From Cornus controversa (lineage: Eukaryota > Streptophyta > Magnoliopsida > Cornales > Cornaceae), in the NCBI GenBank assembly GCA_026545225.1, contig CM048853.1, forward strand, positions 46,735,755-46,799,754: a DNA stretch of 64,000 bases, in the 5' to 3' direction. Position numbers and translations under genes: made by a program. Positions 11,801-24,300 of this stretch are shown here, piece by piece; within the stretch, counting starts at the first letter, position 1, and every line of letters starts with the position of its first letter. Below the pieces are notes generated by a model. The model saw only the letters and a program-made list of their open reading frames with translations. It made no database searches and was not told the DNA's origin.

Positions 11801-14800
11801 CTTCTGTGAGTTACTTGTCCTGGATTTGTAAAGCAAAGTGTTCGTATTGTGCGTCGACTGATATTGATCTAAACTGTATTGTTGTCTTCCATCGGGGAAA
11901 AAGGGGTAAATGAAGATAGTATTTTGATAAGATCATACTGATTGAGAAATTAAATAATGAAAATGGTTGGACCAGATACAGTAACCATATGGATAAATTT
12001 TCTTCCACCCTGGATTCAGAGAAGGGAAACATGGACAGGCGCACACACTACTTTACAACGATTGTCAGGAAAATAATCTCAGGAGAAACTAGCATTTCTC
12101 TCAAACTAACTGAAAACATAATAACAAGCAATTAAGCAAGGATCTCATGAAAATACCTTAACACTCTCCAAGCCAGAATTTTGGATGGCACCTTCAGGAG
12201 AAACAGCCTCCTTCTCTCCTTTGGTTCTCATACAATTACTATTTGATTCCTCTGTAGACACGGATGTATCTATAGGAGCTTGTCTATCAATGCCCTGCCA
12301 ACAGAGTATAAAATTTCAAAAAAAATGAAATGATGCAACAAACAGCATGCTCCAAAAGAGAGAGAGAAAAACAAGAAGTAGCTTCATTTTTCCTTAATCC
12401 TAGGGGGAAACAGAGTAAATACAATATTCATTCTATTCAGTTAACTTCCTTGATCCATAACAAAAACCTTTTCATCAACATACAATCTATGAAAAGCAAT
12501 GTTTTAACAATTTAGAGGTCAAAATAGCGCATTTTACATGCTCAAAGCCTAATGCACGAAGCTTGGTCATGGCAAATAAGACTTTCCATACACTTCCTGG
12601 CTTTCCCATTTGCTTAATAGGTTCTCAACATTTTCATCATTTCAAGAGGTAAGTTTCAGGCAGTTAGTCAAGGATAATCAGGACAGAATGATGTATTGAA
12701 ACACAGAAGATGATGCAGGAAGCTCCACTAACTTCACCTTCTTCTGTATTTATAAATTTATTATAATCAAATAAACCTCCAAATATAATATTTATTCTAA
12801 ATAAAATAATCAAAGAAGAAGTAGTTTCAGTTTTCCTTAATTCTAGGCGAAAACAAAGTAAATAAAATATTTTTTTTTGACAAATAACAATTCATTAAAA
12901 GGTGCTCAAGAGGAGAGCGCTCCCTAGAAGATACAAGAAGCCGAGCACAGCCATCTATAAGCTTAAGCTATTAATGAAGTCCACTACTTCATCACCCGAT
13001 ATACAATTTCTAAAAAATAAAGAACTCAAAATATTGTATTTGAGAGACCAAATAGGAGATTTCGCGTCCTCGAAGTGCCTCCTATTCCTCTCATGTCACA
13101 GACCCCACCATAAACAAAGGGGGGTGGCCCTCCAAACTTCTCTGACTCGGCTATTCACTGTACACCCTCTCCAAGCCTCAATCATATTTGCCGTGGTGCT
13201 GGGAATCACCCAGACTATACCAAAGGCAACCAAGAACATGTACCAAACATCCCTCGCCACTGGACAATGAAGAAGAAGATGATCCACTGTTCCTCCGACC
13301 CTTTGCACATGCAACTCCAATTCATCATAATTCGACCTCTTCTCCTTAGGTTATCAATAGTAAGAATCTTGCCTAAGACAACTGTCCAAGTAAAGAAAGC
13401 CATCTTTAGTGGGGCCTTTGTTTTCCAGATTGCCTTCCAAGGGAAGATGGGACCCATGAAATCCAAGAGATTTCTATAATAAGAGCGAACCTCAAAGGTT
13501 CCCTTCTTGGAACCCAACCAAACCATCTCGTCCATCCCCTCCCCCTCAACCACCTGACTGTACAACAGGGCTAAGAACTCTGCTACCTCTGTAAAATATT
13601 CATTCTATTCAGTTAACTTCCATTGATCCATAACAAAAACCTTTTAATCAAAATACACAATTCAGAGGTCAAAATGGCGCAGCATTTTACATGATCAAAG
13701 CCTAGTGCACGAAGTTGGTGACAGCACATAAGCCTTGCCACACACTTCCTGACTTTCCATTTGCTTAAAAAGGTTCACAACATTCATCATTTCAAAAGGT
13801 AAGTTTCAGGCAGTTTGTCAAGGATAAGTAGGACAGAGTAATGGAATGAAACACAGAAAATGATGCAGGAAGCTCCACTAACTTCAGCTTCTTCTGTATT
13901 TATAAATTTATCATAATCAAATAAAACCTGCAAATAAAATGAAAACTTCAAGCATTTATAAAATAATACCTCAGTGAGATTATCTTGAATTGGAGCCACT
14001 CCAGTCCTTGGAGAACAATTAGAGACAGGTTGAACATGCTGAACATGTCCATTAACTCCCACCTTTGCCTTTCCTGCACTTTGTACTACTTTTGAACTTT
14101 TTAACGCTCCAGATGCCTTCCTAAGAATCTCCTGGAGAAAATTGTTCAAGGACTAAAGATTGAGCTGACGTAAATGAAAACAACAGTAACATAAAATATT
14201 AATAATAATAATAATAAAACATAGAGGTAATGTTTTGATATGTATCCTCTTGATATATCTTTGGAAGAAGCAAAAACAAGGAGCATCCTATTGATTCTAA
14301 CAAAAGCGAAATGACAGTAGTTCTGTGGGGAGTAGATTAAAGCATGACTTTTATTTCTCCACTAATCTCTCCACTAACTACTCGATATCAACGCCCAAAA
14401 CAACACAAACAGACGCACACCAAAAAAGAAAAGAAAAGAAAAGAAAGGAAAAGAAAAAGACATTTGTATATGTTGTTTTAGCACATAGAGTTATATATCC
14501 AGGTTTATCACTAAATACAAGCAATATATTATCACATGAAAATCAGTGCTTCGCAGCAAATGCCTGAAACTTCCTGAAATGTATCCCAGATTTCAAACCA
14601 TTCAGAATTATTGAAAAATGACATTTGTATATGTTGTGTTAGCACATCCACTGCAACTTGTTTGAAGAAAAAGAAAAAAGAAAGAAAAAGATATACATTG
14701 CAGTTCCCTCATCCTATATTAGCAACTGTCATCATAGACAAAAGGGAACTTCAAAAACCCAAATTTGTAAAAACAGCCTTGAAAACCAAAGCATGAAAGA

Positions 14801-17800
14801 GACGAAGATCTTGCAAACAGACAACTTTCATCAGAAGTAGATTTATCAGAAAATATAAAGGGCAAGTATAGGTTACTGTTGACACAGAAGTTTACACCCC
14901 TCACTCACCACCCGGCCCCGGGGTGGGGTGGGGTGGGGGTGGGGTGGGCATGGAATGCCGAGCACCACCAGTAGAAATGTAAACCAGCCTGGCCAGGTAC
15001 TAGACCAGCAGGGCTCATGGTGCTGATCTTAGAGTTGGGCTTAAGTCAGTGCCTAAAGGTATTTCGAGCTCTCGTGACTCGTGAGTAAAACAAGCCTATC
15101 GAGCTTATCTTATTCAACCGAAACTTGAAATCAGCAGATTAGATCTATATGACAATAACAATACAAATACTAAATGTGTACAGGTTATCACAGATCATCA
15201 CTAATCACAAATCTCCAATGATCTTAGCCTGCAGTATGTACAAAATATCTTAAGGTACAGTTTCAATCAGAACACGCAAACCCCCAAAATGGGATCCCTA
15301 TTAGTAGGCTTTATGCCACAACTAGAAGCGAAAGCATGCAAACAGAAACTGTGTGATGCTTACCTTCTCAAGCAAAGATTTGGCTTCAGCATACTGCTTT
15401 TTAATCTCTTGGTTCTGAGGCTCCAACCTCAGGGCAAACTCAGCATCTGTAGTAAGCTACACTTAATATATCAGATAAATCAAAAAATACTGAAATGATT
15501 AAAAAAAAAATCATTCCCTTTACAAGTTCAACAACAACAAAAAATACATAAATCAGTAGTTTAAACATACCCTCGATGGATTCTTTAAGTTTCCCAAGTT
15601 CTTTCCTAGCTGTTGCTCGGCGTGAATACGCTTTAATGTAACGATCATCCAAATTTAAGGCCTCTGTACAGTCATCCTCAGCCTCTTGGAATCTAATGAA
15701 AAAAATATGATATATATACATAAATATATATGTATGACTTGAGGAAAATCAAAAGAAGGACAAAATATCTTAGGCTTAATGTAGATGACTTTTGCTTTTA
15801 AAGCAACCTGTAAGGCTGTAAAACATAAATCCATAAATATAAACATTACACGGCTGTCACTAGCAGCCTTCATATTATAACAATTTGTGGTAGGTTGAGG
15901 TTGGAGCATCTGTACAGACACCTCAACTCAACAACGCCTTTTCCTAACATAGTTGAATCTGTGAAGATATGGAATGATAAATAGTTATATCTAAGTGATC
16001 TCATGGGAACAACTAAAAAAAATGATCTAAAAGCGTAGGCTAGTGACTTTACAAATTTCAATACAAGAAGATGGAGAGCAGGGTTGCTTCTAATTGATCG
16101 CATTTTCATCTCATGATGCTAACATTAACAAAGAAGAAATACTATTGAGTAGCAATGTGGTGTGGTATGGCATATGCTCTCTTCACTATAAAAAGTCCAG
16201 ACATAGTGACTTTGAAATAGAGAAACAATTCTCTTTGTCCATTTTTTGCCGCTGAATCAAACAGAAATATCAAAGGAATTTTTTTTTTCCACAGAGGTAA
16301 ACCTTACTAACCCTCAAAACAAACCCCCCCCCCCCCCCCCCCCCCTCTCCTCTCCTCCTCCTCTTATCCTCTCTAATTTTCCATCTTTCCTACCAAATGA
16401 AGTCTTCATTTGACTAAAATGGTTGAGAATTGGTTTATCAGGTCAACTGATCAGATCACATCAGTGGCCTTTCTTGTGGGGATAAGATATTAGACATGGT
16501 GGAAAAGGCAGCTAGGTGCATGAGTGTAAATTGTTGACAAAAGCTAAACACCTCTAGGGTGTTATTCTTTCTTTCATGGGTTTGATTCTCAGTCATGAAG
16601 AGAGCTAGCTTCTTTAGAAAAGCAAGAAAACTAGCTTTGAATTTTAGTGTTTGCCATTTGAATCATGTACAAGGAGTTTTGCACGCTTATTGTATACCAG
16701 GTACCCTTCAAATGTCTCTGAGATTGAAAATTGGCCAGAATAATTAACAATTTTCTTCATTGTATCTCAATTTACATCAATTTCACGTCAAAAAATAAAG
16801 AAATAAATCAGAACAGAAGAAGAAAAGAGAAACTTGCCTCCTGATTTTAAGATAAGCCATAGCTCTATTTGCATAAGCTACTGCTGTTGGTGATAATGCA
16901 ATGCTCCTAGAATAGCAGTCAATTGCTTCTTTAAACTTTTTCTGCTTGAAACACTCGTTACCCTGTAATTTGACATAGAATCCATGTTCAATGACCTGGT
17001 CGTGCCATAACATCCTGCGTCATTAAAAATTTATCTCAAGAAAAACAAACCATACCAGCTCTTTCTCTGAAGTAGCATCAGGAGAACTCTCTTCAGTCAT
17101 GAAACCGCTTGAAAAATTGCTGATTGAATCAAGATTTCCTGAGTAATCATATTGTCTTGCAGTGCTTAAATAATCAGCTGAGGATGTTATCCCCATAGCT
17201 CTTCTGTCCTCACCAGTCATTCCACTCTTCTGATTTGCATTACTCACACCACCTCTTTGCATAGGTGGATCCTGGGATATAATTAGTATTGATATAGAAA
17301 ATTAAATATGTTGGCAAGGTTAGCTCCATGAGAACTTCAAATATACCCTTTGAATTCTCTAAAATGTAAAACTTGATATAAGATACACAAAATCAAGATA
17401 CTTTGTGAGTGACACCAAATGAAAAGATTGAACACTGATCTTACAAATTTCCACAAACTAAAATCTCCACTCAACACTGCGAGAAATTAGCTGCAAATAC
17501 ATAAGCTTCATGAAATTTAAACAGAAAAAGGTTATACAACTATTTAGTCCAGTTCACGATTCCGGTTTCCAAGATAAAGCTTTGAAACAAACATAGAAAT
17601 TTATGAGGGTAATAATATAACTAAATTTTTCCCTGGCCAAGAGCTTGTAATCTTGATTCCTTGTTTGAAAATTAAGAGTCATCATGAATGTTAAAAATTC
17701 CGAGGGTTAAATAATTACCAACTTTTGCTTCCCAGAAGTCTGCGATTTCAGTTTCTTGTCTTTGTCCCCACGCGACAGCTCCCAATCCTGCAAGTCGTTC

Positions 17801-18463
17801 AAAAAACCCTCGAAATCCTGGTTGATGGCAAATCAAAAAAAGGGAGTGAAAATAATAAACCAAGAAAAACTTTTTTGGCCACTGACATGCAAGGTTTTAA
17901 CATGAAAAATAGCCAACTTAGTTCTCTCACATACCAGAACTTAGACCAGTCATCCTAACCCTTTTCATCCTAATCTAAAATAATGATCAAACCTTAAATT
18001 CCGTTCACAAAAAAAAATTACAAATTTCTAAATACAAGTGGTATTATCAATTAATACCAATTCAGACATTAGGATAATGCTACAAGCCCGACAATAAAAT
18101 ATCTCATCCTTGCACCATTCTCAGAATTCAAATTAACAGCAGAAATTCCTAAGTTCTTTCACTAAACAATAGTAATAAGAAAATTTGCTCATTTGATTGC
18201 TGATAAAACGTAAAAAGAGTAAATTTCATTTCAAAGCTTGAAAATTTGATTTTTCGTGACCAAAAAAACAATAAAAATTACAATAACAATAACAATTATG
18301 ACAACGATGTTAATGATAAGAAAAACAACAACCACCACCACTACCAACAGAGAAAAAAAATTCCAATCGAGTATGACTGTTACAAGTGAAACTAAACAAC
18401 AGCAATCGGATAAAGAGATACCAGAGCTTGATCGCGACCGTGCTTGCTCGGAACCCTAGCCAT
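8876..18463 (-). CDS. RPAP3-like: RPAP3-like TPR co-chaperone (12 exons, 488 aa)
   Basis: Exons on the minus strand: 18422-18463, 17719-17817, 17056-17271, 16838-16962, 15571-15692, 15364-15446, 13970-14131, 12157-12294, 10528-10710, 10044-10138, 9838-9935, 8876-8979. They sum to 1467 bases, and all phases join. The protein begins MARVPSKHGRDQAL. It has the conserved DFEGFLNDLQDWE segment, three TPR units (about residues 120-221, for example GNECFKQKKFKEAIDCYSRS and AYSRRATARKELG), a low-complexity linker, and an RPAP3 C-terminal domain (about 365-480, starting PPNSAYQFEASWRGL). It ends LRPRYRLKE. RPAP3 is the HSP90-binding adaptor of the R2TP (RUVBL1/2-PIH1D1-RPAP3) complex, which assembles RNA polymerase II and PIKK kinases. 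The family role is established in animals and inferred here. The intron after exon 4 has a GC donor. The introns hold repeats and a LINE fragment. Confidence 0.93.
9587..9738. repeat. 76-bp tandem duplication in intron 11
   Basis: Copies at 9587-9662 and 9663-9738, both beginning TTTATCTTATACTTAATTCT, differ at only a few positions. They lie in the last intron of the RPAP3-like gene, away from its splice sites. Confidence 0.9.
12376..13945. repeat. Direct duplication inside intron 7, second copy split by a LINE
   Basis: Copy 1 is about 12376-12790. Copy 2 is about 12818-12871 plus 13592-13945. Both copies share TTCATTCTATTCAGTTAACT, CCATAACAAAAACCTTTT, GGTAAGTTTCAGGCAG and GATGCAGGAAGCTCCACTAA. 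The left part of copy 2 (about 12818-12868) matches 12376-12430, so the LINE inserted after the duplication. Confidence 0.85.
12872..13591 (-). mobile_element. 5'-truncated LINE (non-LTR retrotransposon) fragment
   Basis: The 720-bp insert is bounded by TAAAATATT at 12863-12871 and 13592-13600, a 9-bp target duplication. On the minus strand it ends in a short poly(A), seen as T8 at the left edge. Its frames encode pieces of the LINE C-terminal zinc-binding region: FPWKAIWKTKAPLKMAFFTW, then DHLLLHCPVARDVW and ATPLCLWWGLW, matching the zf-RVT family pattern. The frame is broken between these pieces, so the copy is dead. Confidence 0.88.
14912..14950. repeat. G-rich GGGGT repeat, potential G-quadruplex
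   Basis: GGCCCCGGGG is followed by several GGGGT units. Four or more G3-G5 runs occur within 40 bases on the plus strand, which is the template-opposite strand of an intron of the RPAP3-like gene. Quadruplex formation is an inference. Confidence 0.6.
16324..16345. repeat. Poly(C) tract of about 22 bases
   Basis: An uninterrupted C run is followed by CTCTCCTCTCCTCC, inside intron 4 of the RPAP3-like gene. On the gene strand this is poly(G). The exact length is likely unreliable. Confidence 0.85.
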
Positions 18464-18728
18464 TGTTGGAGAAAGTTGAGATGAGAGAGACGCAAAGGTG
18501 TTCGCAGCACTCGTATCGCTCACTTTCGATGTTTCTCGAATATGAAAATGAAAGAGCTCTGAAGATGGTTAAAAGCCCATTGTGAAAACATACGAACATT
18601 AGCAAACACGCTCTTAAACCCCTCCGTTTTTCAGGATTAAAAAAAAATCACGTATGTTATTCCAAAAAAAATTATTAACAATAATAATAACTCTCACCCT
18701 CTAAAGCAAATCCCAATCTACTGGGCGT
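18464..18728. promoter_or_regulatory. 5' UTR and proximal promoter of the RPAP3-like gene
   Basis: Just upstream of the ATG the minus strand is CT-rich (CTCTCTCATCTCAACTTTCT), which is typical of plant 5' leaders. No TATA box can be assigned with confidence. Confidence 0.4.
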
Positions 18729-19216
18729 AGTTTGGTTGGAAAGAAATGGAAGGAAGAGAAAGAGAAAATAAAGTTAATGGGTGAAAATGGTATATTGTAT
18801 AAATTTTTAAAGAAAAAATAAAATGGAGGGATACAAATTAAGCATGATGGTTAGGTTTTGTTATTCTTACAAAAATAGAAGGAAATGACTACAAAATTTA
18901 ATAAAATTTTCCTGATACCGATTTTATTCTTATTTTTATAAAAGACAAAAATAAATTAATATATGTCACTTTATATATAAGTCATATAACACAAACTTTA
19001 TATTTGTCTTATCATTTTTACCTATATATATATTTTTTTGTCTTTTAAATTCAGGAACAAAGGTAAATTCATTAAAATAGCTTTCTTTTATTTTTATTTT
19101 CCAAACATTATTATAAGAGTTAAGAATATCATTTCCTTTCTTTTTTCTCGTTAGCCAATTAAACACGATGAGAGATTAACACTATCCTCTCTTCTTGTAC
19201 CAAACATAGTCGATTT
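18729..19216. mobile_element. MITE-like repeat with GTTTGGT ends (copy 1)
   Basis: The left end reads TAGTTTGGTTGGAAAGAAA. The right end in reverse reads GACTATGTTTGGTACAAGAA. Internal text is shared with the copy at 26535-26987 (AATGGAGGGAT, TTTAATAAAATTTT, TTATTTTTATAAAA). No target duplication was confirmed. Shorter stretches of the same type occur near 205-390 and 60947-61120. Confidence 0.5.
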
Positions 19217-19279
19217 AGACAACTATTCTTGGTAATTGATTCTTTAATTTGAGTTTGATTTAGATTTTGAATAGCAAAA

Positions 19280-19511
19280 TTCTTTAATTTGAGTTTGATT
19301 TAGATTTTGAATAGAAGTCTCAAGACATCTTGATTGAGAATCTGACCTATATTAATTATTAGTGATTTTATTATCAAAATATTAGTAACTCAGAGTTCTT
19401 TAATTTGAATTTGATTTAGATTTTGAATAGAAGTCTCAAGACATCTCGATTGAGAATCTGACCTATATTAATTATTAGTGATTTTATTATCAAAATATTA
19501 CTAACTCAGAG
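19280..19511. repeat. 116-bp tandem duplication
   Basis: Copies at 19280-19395 and 19396-19511 both run from TTCTTTAATTTGA through GAAGTCTCAAGACATC to ACTCAGAG, with only a few substitutions. A partial third unit precedes them near 19240. Confidence 0.9.
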
Positions 19512-19624
19512 TTTTATCCAAGCATAACTCAACCAACCAAGGGCAAATTGAATCAGGTTGAATTTGATCATGACTTAATTCAGTTTAGATTGAGTTTGGG
19601 TTTTGAGTTTCTAGTACATAGCAT

Positions 19625-19925
19625 TAGGGGTGCACATGGTACGGTTCTTGGTGGAACCGGAACTGTTCCTAACGGTTCCTTAATTTTGGAACCAGAATCG
19701 TTGAGTTCGGTTCTGGTTCTTTGCGGTTCTGATTCCGGTTCTCTAACGGTTCTTTGACAACTTTTTTTTTTTTAAAATATTAGTAAGATACACACTCATA
19801 TTTGTGCACCCATAGTTACAATAATATATTAGAAGCTATTAATATTTATTTATATATCTTATATTATATAGAACATTAGAACTTAAAAGCTAAATGTATT
19901 TATCTATATATTATATATTTTATAC

Positions 19926-19956
<31 letters not shown>

Positions 19957-20185
19957 CATTAGAGTTTAAAAGTTATTATTATTCATTTATATATTATATA
20001 TAAATATTTTTTCTAAAGGTTCTGGTTTCTTGACTTAGAACCGAAAGTCAAGGAACCGAAACCGGAATCGAAACTATAGTGAACGGTTCTTAAAATTTGG
20101 AACCGGAACTAGAATCGTAATGAATAGTTTGATTCGACTCAGGTACAGTTTTAGTTCTAATTCCACCGATTCTTTGTGCACCCTA
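19625..20185. mobile_element. hAT-type MITE with perfect 8-bp target duplication
   Basis: The ends TAGGGGTGCACA and TGTGCACCCTA are inverted repeats of the hAT type. They are flanked by a perfect 8-bp direct repeat CATAGCAT at 19617-19624 and 20186-20193. Subterminal GGAACCG/CGGTTCC words are repeated many times on both sides, as in many hAT MITEs. No transposase is encoded. Confidence 0.9.
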
Positions 20186-20193
20186 CATAGCAT

Positions 20194-21317
20194 AAGACTC
20201 GAGTTGAGCATCTTTGTGTTCAAGTTATATTCTAACCATTTGACATGACTAATTAATGTCAGAAACACATCACTTTAAATTATATAAATATTTATTTTTA
20301 TATCTTTATTATATTTGATTATTGAATTTATCATTTTTTCCCCCTGAAAAGCTCAATAATCAAGACTAACATGGTTTACCAAACGATTGATAAATCAACT
20401 TATAATTAGATTAAAATTCGTTTGATTAATGAAAGAATAACAGTCTAAAGTTTGAACTATTAGCGAACAACTTGATTCATCTGTAGATCTACTTGCAATT
20501 ATAATGAAAGAACACTAGATTTTGTTATTAAATGTCAACCCAAACTTAGCTTGATCAGATCAATTCTTTACTGTATACAAAACATGACCTTATTATAGAA
20601 GCATTCCAATCTGACATAATAAATAAAACATATTTCTAAGGTACCAATAGAACCAACAAAATTTAACAAGATAGAAAAAAAGATGAACAAAAGAACACTA
20701 GATTTGCATTCTAAATGTTATAATCTGCAAGAGTCGCGACCTCAGAGAGACACAACTGATTCATAGAAATATCTCATAGAATGTGTTTAGGACTTTTAAA
20801 CCCCACCACGGCACCGTCTGGCTTCCACCAACAAGTACTAACATGACTTTGCACCAGATCTTTAAAACTATGATAACAATGAACAGAGCTGAGAACTTCA
20901 AAAAAAGCACTACAAATTCATCAATTTAGATCTAATTTATGTACAATCTTCAGCTATTCCTGTAAAATGAAAACTGATTTTCAAGTGATAACTAAAGACA
21001 CAATAATGCAATCATTTCAAACTTCAAACTAGACATTTCATTGTGAAAATTTGTCTCAAGTGGTCTACAAATTCCATCCTCATCGTCCACCAAAAGACAG
21101 TAAGAAAACACATCGATGACAATTAATAAAATGCAGAATCAAGTCAAAAAATACACTTTACTTACAAATGCAGACCTATCCAGTTTACAGCTCTCAGCGT
21201 TGAGATAAGCATAAGCCCTCCACCAGTCCACCAAAACTCTTATTACAAGAGATGATTAACATAAACATGCAGAATTAACCACATGTATAACAGCTGTACG
21301 GAATGAATGCCTACTCA
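20194..21317. other. Intergenic region, 3' flank of the IES2-like gene
   Basis: No ORF with coding character is seen. The part near 21317 is the probable 3' UTR of the IES2-like gene. The rest is AT-rich DNA without recognised repeats. Confidence 0.5.
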
Positions 21318-24300
21318 TCAACAGGTAGTCACAGGCTGCATCTTTTCATTTATTGCCTTGTAGCATTGAAGGCTGCAAAGGGGAAGCTTTGATTTTGAAT
21401 CCCTGTACTTGTATGGATTTGTGCAAGACGGACCAGCACATTTCTCACGTGGAGGAGGGTAACTGAAATCCACATAAGAAAACCAAATCCAGGTGAAACA
21501 AATGGATGCCGTATCAGATTAGCAGCTAATAGTATATGCATATGTCATTAAAGAGAGAGTACTGAGAAGAAACTTAAACTAAACCTCCAAAAAAACACAA
21601 ATGACTTCTATTATCGAGAGCCATAGCATTCTTGTTTAGGGGTATGTAAATTCAAAAGGAAAATGTTCTTTCAGATACCAAATTACCCCTTTCCAAAATC
21701 TCCTAAAAACAACTGACCCTGCTTCTTCACAAAATACTTCCATACTTTAGTAAGAATCTGCAGGAAGAAAGTGGATTAATACCTGCAAGGCTTGGGATCA
21801 AATAAACTTGGCAGACCCAATTCGTTGGCGAATGTCACAACCGTCCCAGTGGGACCCATGGTCCATCTAACAGTGTTTGATGGAAGTGTCATAGCATTGG
21901 CAGCCCTCTCCTGCATCATATATAATTTAAGTAACACAAATTAAAGGAAAACTCTCATTACATGAAGTAGTATGTCTCTTAACACACAACTCTTTACCTG
22001 CGCTATTTCTTCTTGTCGCTTCTTAATTTTATCCTCCCGCTTCTTCCTACTGGAATCTTGGCCCAATATTTTTCTGATTGCCTCTGCCTATAAAGTTCAG
22101 CAGGGAAAAAAATCTATTTATTATCTGTATCATCTATCTATATGGAAGAGAAGAATATGAATGAATAGAAAACCCAAATAAGAAGGGCAAACCTCTGACT
22201 CACGAGCTGCCTTCTCCATTTGCATCCTACGCCTCTGAGCAGCCTCGACTTTCTTCAGTTGTTGCTCCACTTCAGAGAGTTTCTCCTTTTGCTCTGTCAC
22301 CAAAACAACCAACAATAAGTACGGACCAGAATTCAATTAAAAATCAACAGAAGTAGTTATCACAAGGACCGAATGTAAAAGAAAGGAATGCTTACTTCTA
22401 GGTGGAGCAGGAGGTAACCCATCCGGGTACTCGATTAAACTTGCACCAGTTCTTGAGGAGGTGTCTTTGCCAGTTTGAAGGGCCCGTTGGCGTGTAGTGA
22501 CTGACACTTCCCTCTTTGGATCACCTGACACATCCACAAACTCCTTTCTTTGGTTCTTCCTCTTTGTTTCAAGCTCACGATCAGACTGTGGCTCTTCCTC
22601 TTCCACATAATCATTATCTTCAAATGCTCTCCCTGATCTGGATCTTCTTCCTTCTTTGCTTGATCTTGACAAGCCATAATCTCCTGCGTCTACATTGTAC
22701 CCACCATCAACATTTTTGCTCAATACCCTTGAAATCTTTCTTTGCTTCCTGCTTCCTATTTCCTCATCTTCATCTTCATATGCACCATCAGCAGCAAGCT
22801 TGGAAGTTCTGAGCTTTTCAAGGTATCGGATCTCCTCATCGTCATCTTCATCATCAAACCCTCCACCTAACGACCGTCTTTTAGGGACACGCTTGCTCTT
22901 ACGAACTGGCTCATAGCTGTTGGACTGCTTGGTAGAGACACTCTCCTCAGACATCTTCCTCCTTGAAGAATCCACTTTCTTGACGCTAAATCCACTTTTA
23001 CTGAAATCTTTCCATGGAACTCCTCGCAAACCACTTCCCTTGTCCGGGGAAGGGGAGTGATCGTCATCCGAATTATCCTGCACCAACGTAGAAGAGGGCC
23101 TCAGTTGAATCTAATATTCATTACCTTTTACCAGGTCAATTCCATGCAATTGATGCAAGGATATCTTTTCCACAAATGTGGCAAAATGGATCATTTAATG
23201 CATCAACGAGCCAGCAATAAGAAAAGAAAGGACACCAGGATCAGAAGCAGTGTTTTAGAGAGTTTGATTAATGGGCCAACAAGGAGAAAATAGCAATTAT
23301 CTATAGACACATTACACATAACCAACGTAACGAATTTTCAACCAATCGGAAACTTTATTTGTCTGTTTATTACTTTTCGCATTTTACCACTGACTGGTGC
23401 ATAATAAAAGTTTGGATAGAGAGTGTGAAAACGTTGATTTGAAGTTTAAAGCCAAGGACAACGATATGGTGTGAATAAAGGCGGAAGTTACATCTATACC
23501 AAGCCCAACTCTCCAGGCAACCTGGATTAACAAGACCAACATTGAATAGTGACCTTCCTCACCTAAACTCTAGAAACAACAATATTTTACTATAAAAAAT
23601 TATATCAAGTTTCCATTTAATTTTAATAAATCATGGACTTCGTACATATAAAATGGATTGATAGGTCTGTGATACTCCTTTAATACAACTGTCTAACATA
23701 ACAGCAGTATTTCATTCCAATGGTAATTACTGTCAGACTTGACGTGGCATTTCCATGAATGCCTGTCAAAACGTAAATGGATACAATACAAAATATTATA
23801 ATTTGAATACTATTTCACCGACAATGACCCTTATGCCTCCATATTCATCTAGAAGCAAGGCTCGACAATGACGCGCTAGTGTAAAATGTGGAACTTTTAA
23901 AACATCAGAACAACTAAAGTCCACATCAGATCAACTAAAGTCCACATATCAATAAACAAGAATCTGTCCTTAATTATGAAGTGCTTGTGGAGTACTACAA
24001 AATGGAGAAGGCCATAATGAGGGCACTACTTCACAGTCAGAGTGCCGTCATGATAGACATACTCTTGCAGAAAAGCAACAATATTAGATGATCATAACCA
24101 ATTGAACTAATAAACACAAAAGTCACAGCACAAAATCTCACATCCAATAATCCAGCACGTCATTCTTTGCATTCAATGCGCCATATTATGCTTGATACAA
24201 TTTTCGAATTATAAGCAAAGGGTAGGGTAATGACAAGTGGACTCAATTTTCCTCTCTCTATGAGACATAGTCACAAGAACAATTTTGCTTGGCATTGGCC

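Noticed and set aside
13215-13565. Possible host gene on the minus strand in intron 7
   Set aside because: The sequence matches the C-terminal zinc-binding region of plant LINE proteins and is bounded by a target duplication, so it is a retrotransposon fragment.
13787-14149. Extension of the exon-7 ORF of the RPAP3-like gene to 120 codons
   Set aside because: Only 13970-14131 has splice sites that fit and protein-like sequence. The rest reads into intron on both sides.
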